From: UMGS755 sp045590535
GTDB taxonomy: Bacteria; Bacillota; Clostridia; UBA1381; UBA9506
DNA length: 49,374 nt
Assembly: GCA_045590535.1 (NCBI GenBank)
Contig: JAZNRE010000046.1
Span: forward strand, 1-49,374
Reading direction: 5' to 3'
Shown here: positions 15,719-24,992 of the stretch, one piece after another
How the letters are laid out: every line of letters begins with the position of its first letter
Numbering within the stretch: position 1 is the stretch's first letter
Made by a program: the position numbers and the translations under genes
The notes under the pieces: model-generated
Told to the model about the DNA's origin: nothing
Seen by the model: the letters and a program-made list of their open reading frames with translations, nothing else
Database searches by the model: none

Positions 15719-16897
15719 ATGAAAAGTGAAAACATAAAAACTCTCATTTTTGTTTCAAACTTCTTTAATCATCACCAAAAGCCCCTGTCAAATGAATTTT
15801 ACAAGCTGCTTGGAGACGGATTTAAATTTATCGAAACCGAGCCTATGCCCCAGGAACGCAAAAGCCTTGGTTGGGGTGAAAAAAGTTTTCCCGACTATGT
15901 GGTGTCTTGCGACGAATTTCATAATCATAAGGTGCGTTATCAAAGCATGATTGACGAAGCAGATGTGGTCATAACGGGGTCGGCGCCGCTGGCGCTGATA
16001 CGGAACCGAATAAAGAGCAAAAAGTTGATTTACATATATTCAGAAAGGCCTTTAAAAGAAAAACCGCCTCTTTGGAAACATGTTGCAAGACTGTTTACAT
16101 GGAGACGATTATATCCCCAAAGAGCCAACATGAACATGCTGTGTGCCAGTGCTTACACCGCGTTAGACTATAGTCGCTTGGGTCTTTTTATAAACCGGTG
16201 TTATAAATGGGGATATTTCCCAGAAGAGAAGCAATATGATGATATAAACAGCCTTATATCAAACAAGAAAAAGAATTCAATTTTGTGGTGTGCCCGCTTT
16301 ATTGGCCTGAAGCATCCGGAAATTCCCGTTGAAATAGCCAGGCGTCTGAAGGCAGAGGGGTATCATTTTGAATTGAACATGATTGGAAACGGAGAAGAAA
16401 CCGATAAAATAAAAGATCAGATTGCGGAGAAAAAAGTGGATGATTGTGTTCACATCCTTGGCTCAATGACGCCGGAGGCGGTGCGGGAATACATGGAAAA
16501 AAGCACCATCTTTCTGTTTACTTCAGATCGGAACGAGGGCTGGGGTGCCGTGCTGAACGAATCGATGAATTCTGCCTGTGCCGTTATTGCAAGCCATGCA
16601 ATTGGCTCTGTGCCCTTTGTGATTCAGGACAGGGAAAATGGCGTGATTTATGAAGATGGCAATATAGAAGATTTATATGTAAAAATAAAGTGGTTGCTTG
16701 AGAATGATGAAGAACGCAACCGCATATCCAAAAATGCTTACAAGACAATGGCAGAGGAATGGAACGCAACCAACGCGGCAAAAAAAATGCTTCTTCTTTC
16801 AGAGAAGGCACTAAAACAACGCCACGCCCCCGATTTGTTTGATGATGGTGTTTGCAGCAAGGCAAAAATCTTGAGGGATGAATGGTATAAAGCCTGA
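15719..16897 (+). CDS. GT4-type glycosyltransferase
   Basis: The product (392 residues from ATG 15719) is a GT-B fold glycosyltransferase of family 4. The C-terminal half has ILWCARFIGLKHPEIPVEIA, ELNMIGNGEE, DCVHILGSM and the nucleotide-sugar-binding FLFTSDRNEGWGAVLNESM (EX7E type). It probably transfers a sugar during surface polysaccharide synthesis, since a flippase follows 49 bases later. The ATG at 15707 is only one base after AAGGAG, so the ATG at 15719 is preferred, though its spacing is long. The acceptor is unknown. It is an isolated pair rather than a full polysaccharide locus. Confidence 0.82.
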   Translation: MKSENIKTLIFVSNFFNHHQKPLSNEFYKLLGDGFKFIETEPMPQERKSLGWGEKSFPDYVVSCDEFHNHKVRYQSMIDEADVVITGSAPLALIRNRIKSKKLIYIYSERPLKEKPPLWKHVARLFTWRRLYPQRANMNMLCASAYTALDYSRLGLFINRCYKWGYFPEEKQYDDINSLISNKKKNSILWCARFIGLKHPEIPVEIARRLKAEGYHFELNMIGNGEETDKIKDQIAEKKVDDCVHILGSMTPEAVREYMEKSTIFLFTSDRNEGWGAVLNESMNSACAVIASHAIGSVPFVIQDRENGVIYEDGNIEDLYVKIKWLLENDEERNRISKNAYKTMAEEWNATNAAKKMLLLSEKALKQRHAPDLFDDGVCSKAKILRDEWYKA

Positions 16898-16946
16898 TGC
16901 ACAATGGCGGACCATCCCCCTACAGATTTATATGGAGAGTGTAGGA

Positions 16947-18224
16947 ATGATAAAACAATTTCTTAAAAATAAAGTGGTTTCCAACGCAGGCTGGTTAATT
17001 GGCGGAAAAGTAATTCAGATGGTTATCAGCTTGTTAGTCGGGCTTTTATCGGCACGGTATTTAGGCCCCAGCAATTATGGCGTGCTCAATTATGCAGCGG
17101 CCTATACGGCGTTTTTTACGGCCTTTTGCACCCTGGGCATCAATTCGGTCATTGTTAAAGAATTTGTGGACAAAAAAAAGAGCGACGGGGAAATAATCGG
17201 CACCGCATTGGGTTTAAGAGCTGTTTCCAGCCTTTTATCCCTATTGGTTATTATGGCAATTTCTTTTGTGTTAGACGCAGGTGAGCCCATAACCATAGCC
17301 GTTGTTGCCCTTTGTAATCTTGGGTTGGTTTTTCACATATTTGAGATTTTTAACTATTGGTTTCAGTCAAGACTTGAATCGAAAAAAACGGCCATTGCCT
17401 CTTTAGTTGCCTATTCGTTAACGGCATTATATAAGCTATATTTGCTTATCACAAACAAATCCGTTATGTATTTTGCTTTGGCCACTTCCGTTGATTATGT
17501 ATCCGTGGCGGTAATTCTGTTTTATTTTTACAAAAAATCGGGCGGGTCAAAATTCTCTTTCTCGTGGGAATATGGAAAAAATCTATTGGGCAAAAGTTAT
17601 CATTTCATTCTTTCGGGCTTAATGGTTTCCATATATGGTCATACGGACCGTATTATGCTCAAGCAGATGCTGGATTCTGCCCAGGTGGGCTATTATGCAA
17701 CGGCGACGACACTTTGCACTATGTGGTGTTTTGTTTTGACGGCCATTATCGACTCTATGGTTCCTAAAATTATGGAGACCCACAATGAAAACAAGCAGAA
17801 ATTTGAAAGCTATAACAAGCTTTTGTATTGTATTATTTTTTATGTTTCGATGCTTGTGTCTGTTTTATTTATGGTCTTTGGGAAATTGGCAATCTGGCTG
17901 TTATACGGCGAAGCGTATCTGCCTGCGGCAATACCGTTAAAAATCATCACATGGTATACGGCGTTTTCCTATCTGGGCGTTGCCCGAAATGCATGGATTG
18001 TGTGTGAAAACCAGCAAAAGAGCATGAAATATATTTATTTTTTTGCGGCCATATCGAATGTGCTTTTGAACCTTATTTTCATTCCTCTCTTCGGAACAGC
18101 GGGTGCGGCGATGGCATCTTTGGCAGCGCAGATTGTTGTAACCATGATTATCCCTCTGTTTATGAAGGGCATGAGACGAAACACAAAAATGATGGTTGAA
18201 GCCATTTTATTTAGGATTAAGTAA
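16947..18224 (+). CDS. Polysaccharide flippase (Wzx/MATE-like)
   Basis: From ATG 16947 (GGAGAG eight bases upstream) the protein has 425 residues with about 12 to 14 membrane segments. It begins with SNAGWLIGGKVIQMVISLLVGLLSARYLGPSNYG, the typical start of oligosaccharide flippases of the MVF/MATE superfamily. It likely moves lipid-linked glycans across the cytoplasmic membrane. A longer frame from 16878 overlaps the upstream glycosyltransferase and has no better ribosome binding site. Co-orientation with the glycosyltransferase supports a shared role in a cell-surface glycan. Confidence 0.85.
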   Translation: MIKQFLKNKVVSNAGWLIGGKVIQMVISLLVGLLSARYLGPSNYGVLNYAAAYTAFFTAFCTLGINSVIVKEFVDKKKSDGEIIGTALGLRAVSSLLSLLVIMAISFVLDAGEPITIAVVALCNLGLVFHIFEIFNYWFQSRLESKKTAIASLVAYSLTALYKLYLLITNKSVMYFALATSVDYVSVAVILFYFYKKSGGSKFSFSWEYGKNLLGKSYHFILSGLMVSIYGHTDRIMLKQMLDSAQVGYYATATTLCTMWCFVLTAIIDSMVPKIMETHNENKQKFESYNKLLYCIIFYVSMLVSVLFMVFGKLAIWLLYGEAYLPAAIPLKIITWYTAFSYLGVARNAWIVCENQQKSMKYIYFFAAISNVLLNLIFIPLFGTAGAAMASLAAQIVVTMIIPLFMKGMRRNTKMMVEAILFRIK

Positions 18225-18265
18225 AAAGGACGAAAAATTTTGTTCTATAATGCAGGAGGAACTTT

Positions 18266-19432
18266 ATGATTAAGTTACTCATTCGTCGATTTGTTAAAAA
18301 TTATGAGGCCGTGGGCGATGCAGCTGTGCGGGCGTCCTATGGTCGTTTGGCCGGGGTGTTGGGCATTTTATGCAATCTGCTGCTTTTTATTTTAAAGCTG
18401 TGTGCCGGATTTGTTTCGGGCTCGATTGCCGTTTTGTCCGATGCATTTAACAATTTGTCTGACATGGGCGCCTCGGTGGTTTCGGTGGTGGGCACAGCGG
18501 CGGCCGGTCGCCATGCGGATGAGGAGCATCCCTTTGGTCATGGTCGGTCGGAATACATTGCTTCCCTCATCGTTTCCTTCCTTATTATAATAGTCGGCTT
18601 TGAATTGTTAAAATCATCCGTTAGTAATATTATTCATTTTGAGGTTAAAGAATTCAGCTGGCTGTCGGTGGGTATTTTGTCTTTTTCTGTTTTGGTTAAG
18701 CTGTGGATGTTTTTATATAATCGGTACATCGGCAAGAAGATTCAGTCTGTTGTGATTTGTGCGGCAGCGCAGGACAGCATTAACGATGTTTATGCCACGG
18801 CGGCGGTGCTCTTTTCCCTCTTTTTAGGTCGTGTGGTTGCGGCACCTATTGACGGCATTATGGGTCTTGCCATTTCCATTATGATTATGCTCACGGGCTA
18901 TGGTATTGCCCGGGACACCATTACCATCTTGCTGGGTGCTCCCCCGGACCCGGTGGTGACCGAAAAGATTTGCGGCATGATTTTAGAGCAGGAAGGCATA
19001 GAAGGGGTTCACGACTTGATTGTGCACGATTATGGTCCGGGTCGATGCATGGCTTCGGTTCATGCAGAGGTGCCTGTTGATGGTGACATTGTGAAGGTTC
19101 ATGAAATTATTGACGCCACAGAAAAACAGATTGAAAAGGAACTGGGCGTGCACATTGTGATTCACATGGACCCTATCATGGTGAACTGTGAGCGGTCAGA
19201 GGCTATGCGGCAGTTGGTTTTGGACTGCGTGCATGAGGTGAACGGAATTTTTGGCATTCACGATTTTCGCATGACCGACGGCGAGCAAACCATAAACCTT
19301 ATTTTTGATTTGGAAGTGCCCTACAGCATGAAACCGGCGGAACGGGAAGAGGCTGTTTGTGCCATTAAAACAAAACTGCAGGAAAAAGATGAGCGTTTCA
19401 ATGCGGTGATTCAGGTGGATAATAAGATGTAA
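18266..19432 (+). CDS. Cation diffusion facilitator (CDF) efflux protein
   Basis: This 388-residue protein is a CDF family metal/proton antiporter. Metal-site motifs are seen in TM2 (LSDAFNNLSDMG) and TM5 (AAAQDSINDVYAT), and HPFGHGRSEYIASL forms the conserved cytosolic loop. The C-terminal cytosolic region is longer than usual and seems to hold a second dimerisation-like module after residue 300. Zn, Mn or Fe are possible substrates. GCAGGAGGAA lies before the ATG. Confidence 0.88.
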   Translation: MIKLLIRRFVKNYEAVGDAAVRASYGRLAGVLGILCNLLLFILKLCAGFVSGSIAVLSDAFNNLSDMGASVVSVVGTAAAGRHADEEHPFGHGRSEYIASLIVSFLIIIVGFELLKSSVSNIIHFEVKEFSWLSVGILSFSVLVKLWMFLYNRYIGKKIQSVVICAAAQDSINDVYATAAVLFSLFLGRVVAAPIDGIMGLAISIMIMLTGYGIARDTITILLGAPPDPVVTEKICGMILEQEGIEGVHDLIVHDYGPGRCMASVHAEVPVDGDIVKVHEIIDATEKQIEKELGVHIVIHMDPIMVNCERSEAMRQLVLDCVHEVNGIFGIHDFRMTDGEQTINLIFDLEVPYSMKPAEREEAVCAIKTKLQEKDERFNAVIQVDNKM

Positions 19433-19562
19433 AACGCTAAAACAACAAGGTGTTGTGTGCCGTTTCAAGACAGGCACAAGTATACTAAAAAGTGCACAAA
19501 GAAATAGATAAAATACGCAAAAAGTTTGGTAAAAATTTATTTTGCTTTTTTTCTCATAAAGC

Positions 19563-19591
19563 TTGCAATTTAGCCCGATTTGGTGTATCAT
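19563..19591 (+). promoter_or_regulatory. Promoter of the S10 ribosomal superoperon
   Basis: TTGCAA and TATCAT are separated by 17 bases in the 563-base gap between the efflux gene and rpsJ. It is the best match in the gap and leaves a leader of about 400 nucleotides. Confidence 0.6.
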
Positions 19592-19597
19592 TAAAGG

Positions 19598-19995
19598 GCT
19601 GTGACATGACATACGATGATGCGGGAGGTTGCTGCCAGAGGGCAGGTTTTTCCGCGGAGAATGTCCGATTCAAGAAACCGGGCGACTAGTCATACGCAAA
19701 TGGAGAGAAAAAAGCTTGTTAGAGGCGGCTTTGTCTGCCTTTTTGTCCTTTTTTATTTTCGTTTGTGTTCGGGATTTCCAATGGGGAAGACCGCAAAAAG
19801 CGTGACTGGGCCCAAAACCGTGAGGTTTTTGGGTTTTATTTATGGCAAGGGTTGCAACACCCGGCCGTGTGTACGCTTTTTAAAGAATGCCAGACGGGTT
19901 TCGTGTGGCATTGGCGAGCCGTTTCTTCATGCACAGACAAAAATTTGCTTCCTATATTATATAGGAGCGCCAAAATTTAGAAGGAGGAAAGACAA
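19598..19995 (+). promoter_or_regulatory. Long structured leader of the S10 operon
   Basis: The roughly 400-nt untranslated leader contains several stems: AGGTTGCTGCC ... GGCAG near 19626, a terminator-like hairpin at 19811-19833, AATGCCA ... TGGCATT near 19887-19914, and TCCTATA / TATAGGA close to the ribosome binding site. Open frames across it lack ribosome binding sites and family matches. S10-operon leaders are controlled by r-protein L4 in gamma-proteobacteria; an analogous but unrelated control here is inference. Confidence 0.5.
19811..19843 (+). terminator. Terminator-like hairpin inside the S10 leader
   Basis: CCCAAAACC pairs with GGTTTTTGGG across a GTGA loop and is followed by TTTTATTTAT. 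Its place about 210 nt into the leader suggests an attenuator rather than an operon end. Confidence 0.55.
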
Positions 19996-20307
19996 ATGGC
20001 ACAAAGTCAGAAAATTAGAATCAGACTCAAGGCATACGATCATGTTCTCTTAGATCAGTCTGCCGAAAAAATTGTTGAAACAGCCAAAAGAACCGGCGCG
20101 AAGGTTTCAGGACCTATCCCCCTGCCGACTAAGAAAGAGGTTGTTACAATCCTGCGTGCTGTTCACAAGTATAAAGACTCCCGTGAGCAGTTCGAAACCA
20201 GAACACACAAGCGTTTAATTGACATTTTGCTGCCCACCAACAAGACAGTTGATGCTCTGATGAGAATTGAGCTGCCCGCCGGTGTGGACATCGAAATGAA
20301 GTACTAA
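19996..20307 (+). CDS. rpsJ: 30S ribosomal protein S10
   Basis: This 103-residue protein is full length, with the family start KIRIRLKAYDHVLLDQSAEKIV and the end LPAGVDIEMKY. It binds 16S rRNA in the small-subunit head and is also the NusE antitermination factor. It is the first gene of the superoperon, preceded by AGAAGGAGGAA, and a 128-base structured spacer separates it from rplC. Confidence 0.98.
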   Translation: MAQSQKIRIRLKAYDHVLLDQSAEKIVETAKRTGAKVSGPIPLPTKKEVVTILRAVHKYKDSREQFETRTHKRLIDILLPTNKTVDALMRIELPAGVDIEMKY

Positions 20308-20435
20308 TGTGTTTCGCAAACCGAAAGGCTCTTGTCGGCCCCGAGGTTTGTTAAAAGGCACTGCTGCTTTCGCAGCGGGTCATGTTCCTCCCTTCTGGGA
20401 TGAACCAATAACCAATTTATTTAGGAGGTGCTTTT
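20308..20435 (+). other. Structured spacer between rpsJ and rplC
   Basis: The spacer holds two hairpins, CAAACC ... GGTTTG (20317-20350) and GCTGC-TTTC-GCAGC (20363-20376), then TTAGGAGG for rplC. No peptide is apparent. It could bind an r-protein or set the mRNA decay pattern. Confidence 0.4.
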
Positions 20436-21068
20436 GTGAAGAAAGCGATTTTAGGCAAGAAGCTCGGCATGACACAGCTTTTTGGCGAAGACGGCGTTTT
20501 AATTCCCGTTACCGTCGTTGAAGCAGGTCCTTGCAGAGTCATCCAGAAAAAAACCGCTGAAAACGACGGCTATGAAGCTGTTCAGGTTGGTTTTCTGGAA
20601 AAGAAGGAAAAACACACCACAAAGCCCTTACAGGGTCATTTCAAAAAGGCCGGCACCGGCTACATGAAATACCTGAAGGAATTCAAGCTGGATAACGCAG
20701 CTGAAATGAATGTGGGCGACGAAATTAAGGTAGATGTCTTTGCCGAAGGCGATGCTGTTGATGTAACAGGCATCAGCAAAGGTAAAGGTTATGCCGGTAC
20801 AATCAAGCGCTGGGGAACCCACCGCGGTCCTATGACTCACGGTTCCGGTTACCACAGAGGCCCCGGTTCTATGGGCGCCTGCTCCTCCCCTTCTCGTGTT
20901 ATGAAGGGCAAGAAGCTGGCCGGTCACTTGGGTGTTGAAAAGGTTACCATTCAAAACCTGTCAATCGTTAAGATTGATGCTGAAAAGAACATCCTGGCCA
21001 TTCGCGGCGCAGTGCCCGGACCCAAAGGCGGTTTGGTTGTAATTAAAAATTCTGTAAAGGCGCGGTAA
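20436..21068 (+). CDS. rplC: 50S ribosomal protein L3
   Basis: This 210-residue protein starts at a GTG seven bases after AGGAGG. LGKKLGMTQLF at the N terminus and the rRNA-penetrating loop THGSGYHRGPGSMGACSSPSRV are typical. L3 is an early assembly protein near the peptidyl transferase centre. Confidence 0.98.
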   Translation: MKKAILGKKLGMTQLFGEDGVLIPVTVVEAGPCRVIQKKTAENDGYEAVQVGFLEKKEKHTTKPLQGHFKKAGTGYMKYLKEFKLDNAAEMNVGDEIKVDVFAEGDAVDVTGISKGKGYAGTIKRWGTHRGPMTHGSGYHRGPGSMGACSSPSRVMKGKKLAGHLGVEKVTIQNLSIVKIDAEKNILAIRGAVPGPKGGLVVIKNSVKAR

Positions 21069-21096
21069 GCGACCTGTATCGAAAGGAGGAAGTATC

Positions 21097-21720
21097 ATGC
21101 CGAACGTGGTATTATACAATATGGAAGGCAAAGAAGTCGGCAGCTATGAATTAAACGATGCCGTATTCGGAATTGAACCGAATGAAGCAGCTGTTCATTC
21201 AACTGTTGTGGCTTATCTTGCTAATCAAAGACAAGGCACACAAAGCGCTTTGACACGGGCTGAAGTTCGTGGCGGCGGCGCAAAGCCTTGGAGACAAAAA
21301 GGTACCGGTCGTGCCAGACAGGGCTCCATCCGGGCACCGCAGTGGACAGGCGGTGGCGTTGTTTTTGCGCCGAAGCCGAGAAGCTACGCAATGAGCGTTA
21401 ACAAGAAGATTCGTGCACTGGCTCTTAAGTCTGCACTGTCTGCTAAAGCCGGTGAACAGGCAATCATGGTTATTGACGAGATTGCAGTTCCCGAAATTAA
21501 AACCAAGCAAATCGCAGCAATGCTGAAGAGCTTGAATGTAAGCGGCAAAGCCTTGATTGTTCTGCCGGAAAATAACGAAGCTGTTTATCGCAGTGCTAAA
21601 AACATTGAAGGTGTTAAAACAAGCTTTGTTGGCATGTTGAATGTTTATGATCTGTTAAACTGCAACACAATCATCATGGCAAAAGGTGCTGCTGACAAAT
21701 TAGGGGAGGTGTATGCATAA
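21097..21720 (+). CDS. rplD: 50S ribosomal protein L4
   Basis: This 207-residue protein has the extended exit-tunnel loop (GGGAKPWRQKGTGRARQGSIR) and the globular domain ending in YDLLNCNTIIMAKGA. L4 contacts 23S rRNA and lines the peptide tunnel; mutations in this loop affect macrolide binding in other bacteria. AAAGGAGGAA precedes the ATG, and the stop overlaps the rplW start by one base. Confidence 0.98.
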   Translation: MPNVVLYNMEGKEVGSYELNDAVFGIEPNEAAVHSTVVAYLANQRQGTQSALTRAEVRGGGAKPWRQKGTGRARQGSIRAPQWTGGGVVFAPKPRSYAMSVNKKIRALALKSALSAKAGEQAIMVIDEIAVPEIKTKQIAAMLKSLNVSGKALIVLPENNEAVYRSAKNIEGVKTSFVGMLNVYDLLNCNTIIMAKGAADKLGEVYA

Positions 21721-22013
21721 TGACATATGCACATGATATTATCATTAAGCCTATCATTTCCGAGCAAAGCATGGATCAGATTGCCGATAAGAAATACACC
21801 TTCGAAGTGAAGAAATCAGCAAACAAGATCGAAATCAAAAAAGCGGTTGAAGAAATCTTTGGTGTGAAGGTTGAAAGTGTCAACACGCTGAATATGCTGG
21901 GTAAAATGAAACGCATGGGTCGTAACGAAGGCAGAAGACCGAGCTGGAAGAAAGCCATCGTTAAATTAACACCCGACAGCAAGACCATCGAATTTTTTGA
22001 TGGCATGGCATAA
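21720..22013 (+). CDS. rplW: 50S ribosomal protein L23
   Basis: This 97-residue protein is full length (DIIIKPIISEQSM ... KKAIVKLTPDSKTIEFFDGMA). It surrounds the tunnel exit and docks trigger factor and SRP. The start sits in a TAATG overlap with rplD, showing translational coupling. Confidence 0.97.
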   Translation: MTYAHDIIIKPIISEQSMDQIADKKYTFEVKKSANKIEIKKAVEEIFGVKVESVNTLNMLGKMKRMGRNEGRRPSWKKAIVKLTPDSKTIEFFDGMA

Positions 22014-22046
22014 GCCGATTATTAATTTAGTATAGGAGGAAAAAGG

Positions 22047-22880
22047 ATGCCTACCAAAAAGTTTAATCCTACCTCTCCTGCAAGACGTTTCATGACAGTT
22101 TCTACTTTTGAGGAAATTACAAAGCATGAGCCCGAACGCTCACTGCTGGTTCCCCTCAGCAAAAACGGTGGTAGAAACAGCTATGGTAGAATTACAGTAC
22201 GTCACAGGGGCGGCGGAAATAAGAGAAAATACAGAATCATTGACTTTAAGAGAAACAAGATTGGCGCAGCTACTGTTATTGGTATCGAATACGATCCCAA
22301 CCGCTCCGCTAACATTGCACTGGTGCAGTATGAAGATGGCGAAAAACGCTACTTCTTAGCTCCCCTGGGTGTAACCGACGGTACCGTTTTGGTTACAGAT
22401 CCTCAGGGTGCTGACATTAAGCCCGGTAACGCAATGCAGATTCAGTTCATTCCCGTGGGTACTTTAATCCACAACATCGAGTTAATGCCCGGTAAGGGTG
22501 GTCAGCTTGTCCGCAGTGCGGGCGGTGCTGCACAGCTCATGTCTAAGGAAGATAAGTATGCACAGGTCAGACTGCCTTCCGGTGAAGTTCGTTACATCCG
22601 CTTAAACTGCATGGCCACCATTGGTCAGGTTGGTAACTTGGATCACGAAAACATCTCCATCGGTAAAGCTGGTCGTAAACGCCACATGGGTATTCGTCCC
22701 ACCGTTAGAGGTTCTGTTATGAACCCGAATGACCATCCTCATGGTGGTGGTGAAGGTCGTTCCCCCATTGGTCGTCCCGGACCTGTTACTCCTTGGGGTA
22801 AACCTGCACTGGGTCTTAAGACCAGAAAGAAAAAGAATCTCAATGATAAGTTTATCGTTAAACGCCGCGGCACTCGCTAA
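22047..22880 (+). CDS. rplB: 50S ribosomal protein L2
   Basis: This 277-residue protein has the expected length and the conserved C-terminal segment RGSVMNPNDHPHGGGEGR with the histidine near the peptidyl transferase centre. It helps subunit association. A 74-base GC-rich spacer with a stem (AGCCGC ... GCGGCT) separates it from rpsS. Confidence 0.98.
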   Translation: MPTKKFNPTSPARRFMTVSTFEEITKHEPERSLLVPLSKNGGRNSYGRITVRHRGGGNKRKYRIIDFKRNKIGAATVIGIEYDPNRSANIALVQYEDGEKRYFLAPLGVTDGTVLVTDPQGADIKPGNAMQIQFIPVGTLIHNIELMPGKGGQLVRSAGGAAQLMSKEDKYAQVRLPSGEVRYIRLNCMATIGQVGNLDHENISIGKAGRKRHMGIRPTVRGSVMNPNDHPHGGGEGRSPIGRPGPVTPWGKPALGLKTRKKKNLNDKFIVKRRGTR

Positions 22881-22954
22881 GATAGCCGCGTGACGCTGCC
22901 GGGCCGCGAAAGCTGCGGCTCTGGCAAGCCAATTTGGGCGAAGGAGGAAAAAGA

Positions 22955-23233
22955 ATGGGCAGATCGATTAAAAAAGGGCCTTTCGTTGCAGAAAGCCTGA
23001 TGAAGAAGATTGTTGCTATGAACGAGTCCGGCGACAAAAAGGTTGTCAAGACTTGGTCCAGAAGCTCTACCATATTCCCTGAAATGGTAGGACATACAAT
23101 TGCAGTACATGACGGCAAAAAGCATGTTCCGGTTTTTGTTTCCGAGGACATGGTTGGACACAAGCTGGGCGAATTTGCACCGACCAGAACCTATAAAGGT
23201 CATGCCGGTAACAAAACTTCAGGCAATAAATAA
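22955..23233 (+). CDS. rpsS: 30S ribosomal protein S19
   Basis: The start at ATG 22955 (MGRSIKKGPFV) gives 92 residues, the normal length, with AAGGAGGAA before it; an in-frame ATG 21 bases upstream would add residues not seen in the family. S19 forms a head complex with S13. HKLGEFAPTRTYKGH is the conserved C-terminal signature. Confidence 0.97.
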   Translation: MGRSIKKGPFVAESLMKKIVAMNESGDKKVVKTWSRSSTIFPEMVGHTIAVHDGKKHVPVFVSEDMVGHKLGEFAPTRTYKGHAGNKTSGNK

Positions 23234-23262
23234 TATTTCCTTGTAGGAAAGGAGGAATCTTT

Positions 23263-23598
23263 GTGGAAGCCAGAGCAAAACTGAGCTATGCACGCATTTC
23301 ATCAAGAAAAGTTAAGATTGTGATAGATTTAATCAGAAACAAGCCCGTAGGTGCTGCACTGGGTATTTTGAAGAATACACCGAAAGCAGCCAGCGAGCCG
23401 GTTGAAAAGCTTTTAAAATCTGCAATTGCCAACGCAGAAAACAACCACGCTATGGATGTTAACAAGCTGTATGTGGCAGAGATTTTCGCTTGTCAGGGTC
23501 CGACACTGAAAAGAATCAGACCCAGAGCACAAGGTAGAGCTTTCCGCATCAGAAAGCGGACCAGCCACATCACAATCGTTTTAAAAGAAAAAGAATAA
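23263..23598 (+). CDS. rplV: 50S ribosomal protein L22
   Basis: This 111-residue protein starts at GTG 23263 after AAAGGAGGAA. ARISSRKVKIVIDLIR and the tunnel hairpin (GPTLKRIRPRAQGRAFRIRK) are typical. L22 lines the exit tunnel opposite L4. Confidence 0.97.
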   Translation: MEARAKLSYARISSRKVKIVIDLIRNKPVGAALGILKNTPKAASEPVEKLLKSAIANAENNHAMDVNKLYVAEIFACQGPTLKRIRPRAQGRAFRIRKRTSHITIVLKEKE

Positions 23599-23619
23599 GA
23601 TAAGAAGGAGGTAAGAAGC

Positions 23620-24288
23620 TTGGGTCAGAAAGTAAATCCGCATGGATTAAGAGTCGGTATCATCAAAGATTGGGATTCCAGATGGTTTGCACAGGATTCT
23701 CAGTTCGGTGATCTTTTAGTTGAAGACTATAACATAAGAAAGTTCTTAAAGAACAAACTGTTTGCAGCCGGCGTTTCAAAGATTGAAATCGAACGTACTG
23801 CAAAGCGCCTTAAGGTTAGCATCTTTGCTGCAAAGCCCGGTATCATCATTGGTCGTGGCGGCACAGAGATTGAAAAGATTAAGAAAGAACTGGAAACAAT
23901 GACCGGTAAAAATGTTGCGCTTAATATCGAAGAGGTTAAACACCCCGATGTTGATGCTCAGCTGGTAGCCGAGAACATTGCAGCACAGCTTGAGAAGAGA
24001 ATTTCCTTCAGAAAAGCAATGAAGTCCACCATGGGCCGTGCCATGAAAATGGGCGCAAAGGGTATCAAAACCAGTTGTGCAGGTCGTCTGGGCGGTGCTG
24101 AAATTGCCAGAACAGAACATTATCATGAGGGAACAATCCCCCTGCAGACACTGCGTGCCGATATTGATTACGGTTTTTGGGAGGCAAACACCACCTACGG
24201 TAAAATCGGCGTAAAGGTTTGGATTTATAAGGGTGAAATTCTCCCCGAAAGCAAAAAAGTTCAGAAGCCGGCAGCTGCAAAAGCGTAA
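23620..24288 (+). CDS. rpsC: 30S ribosomal protein S3
   Basis: This 222-residue protein starts at TTG 23620 after AAGGAGG. It has the KH domain (PGIIIGRGGTEIEKIKKEL) and the C-terminal domain (TSCAGRLGGAEIARTE). S3 guards the mRNA entry channel. The short lysine- and alanine-rich tail is normal. Confidence 0.97.
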   Translation: MGQKVNPHGLRVGIIKDWDSRWFAQDSQFGDLLVEDYNIRKFLKNKLFAAGVSKIEIERTAKRLKVSIFAAKPGIIIGRGGTEIEKIKKELETMTGKNVALNIEEVKHPDVDAQLVAENIAAQLEKRISFRKAMKSTMGRAMKMGAKGIKTSCAGRLGGAEIARTEHYHEGTIPLQTLRADIDYGFWEANTTYGKIGVKVWIYKGEILPESKKVQKPAAAKA

Positions 24289-24330
24289 TGCGTGGCACGG
24301 GTACATTCTGAAAGAAAGGAATGAAAAAGC

Positions 24331-24756
24331 ATGTTATTGCCTAAAAGAGTGAAATACAGAAGAGTCATGCGCGGCAGAATGACAGGTAAAGCGACTCGCG
24401 GCAACACCGTCACCTATGGTGAATTTGGTTTGCAGGCACAAAGCCCCGCCTGGATCACCTCAAATCAGATTGAGGCTGCCCGTATTGCCATGACCCGTTA
24501 TATTAAGAGAGGCGGACAGGTATGGATTAAGATTTTCCCGGATAAGCCCATCACCGAGAAACCGGCTGAAACCCGTATGGGTAGCGGTAAAGGTTCTCCT
24601 GAGTACTGGGTAGCTGTCGTTAAGCCCGGACGGGTTATGTTTGAAATCGGCGGCGTTTCCGAGGAGGTAGCAAGAGAGGCGATGCGTCTTGCATCTCACA
24701 AACTGCCTGTTAAATGCAAGTTCGTAACGCGCGCCGAGAAAGAAGAGGAGGCGTAA
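24331..24756 (+). CDS. rplP: 50S ribosomal protein L16
   Basis: This 141-residue protein has MLLPKRVKYRRVMRGRM at the N terminus and the RMGSGKGSPEYWVA loop close to the A-site. It is needed for late 50S maturation. Only four bases separate its stop from rpmC. Confidence 0.98.
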   Translation: MLLPKRVKYRRVMRGRMTGKATRGNTVTYGEFGLQAQSPAWITSNQIEAARIAMTRYIKRGGQVWIKIFPDKPITEKPAETRMGSGKGSPEYWVAVVKPGRVMFEIGGVSEEVAREAMRLASHKLPVKCKFVTRAEKEEEA

Positions 24757-24760
24757 GCAC

Positions 24761-24964
24761 ATGAAGGTTACAGAAATTCGCGATTTTACAAATCAAGAGC
24801 TCGAAAGCAATTTAGCTGACCTTAAAAAAGAGTTATTTAACCTGCGTTTTCAAAACGCCACGAATCAGCTGGAAAACCCCATGCGAATCGTAGAGGTTAA
24901 AAAGACCATTGCCAGAATCAAAACTGTTTTGGCAGAGAGAAAGCTGGAAGAAGAAGCTAACTAA
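24761..24964 (+). CDS. rpmC: 50S ribosomal protein L29
   Basis: This 67-residue two-helix protein (ELESNLADLKKELFNLRFQNAT ... IARIKTVLAERK) binds at the tunnel exit beside L23. GAAGAGGAGG inside the end of rplP serves as its ribosome binding site. Confidence 0.96.
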   Translation: MKVTEIRDFTNQELESNLADLKKELFNLRFQNATNQLENPMRIVEVKKTIARIKTVLAERKLEEEAN

Positions 24965-24992
24965 TTGCAATTGAGTGGAAAGGAGTGAAATC

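Noticed and set aside
19433..19470. Terminator after the cation efflux gene.
   Set aside because: Only short weak stems (ACAACA/TGTTGT) without a U-tract are present.
19616..20053. Plus-strand open frame across the S10 leader into rpsJ.
   Set aside because: It overlaps rpsJ out of frame, lacks a ribosome binding site and covers leader hairpins; most likely a chance frame.
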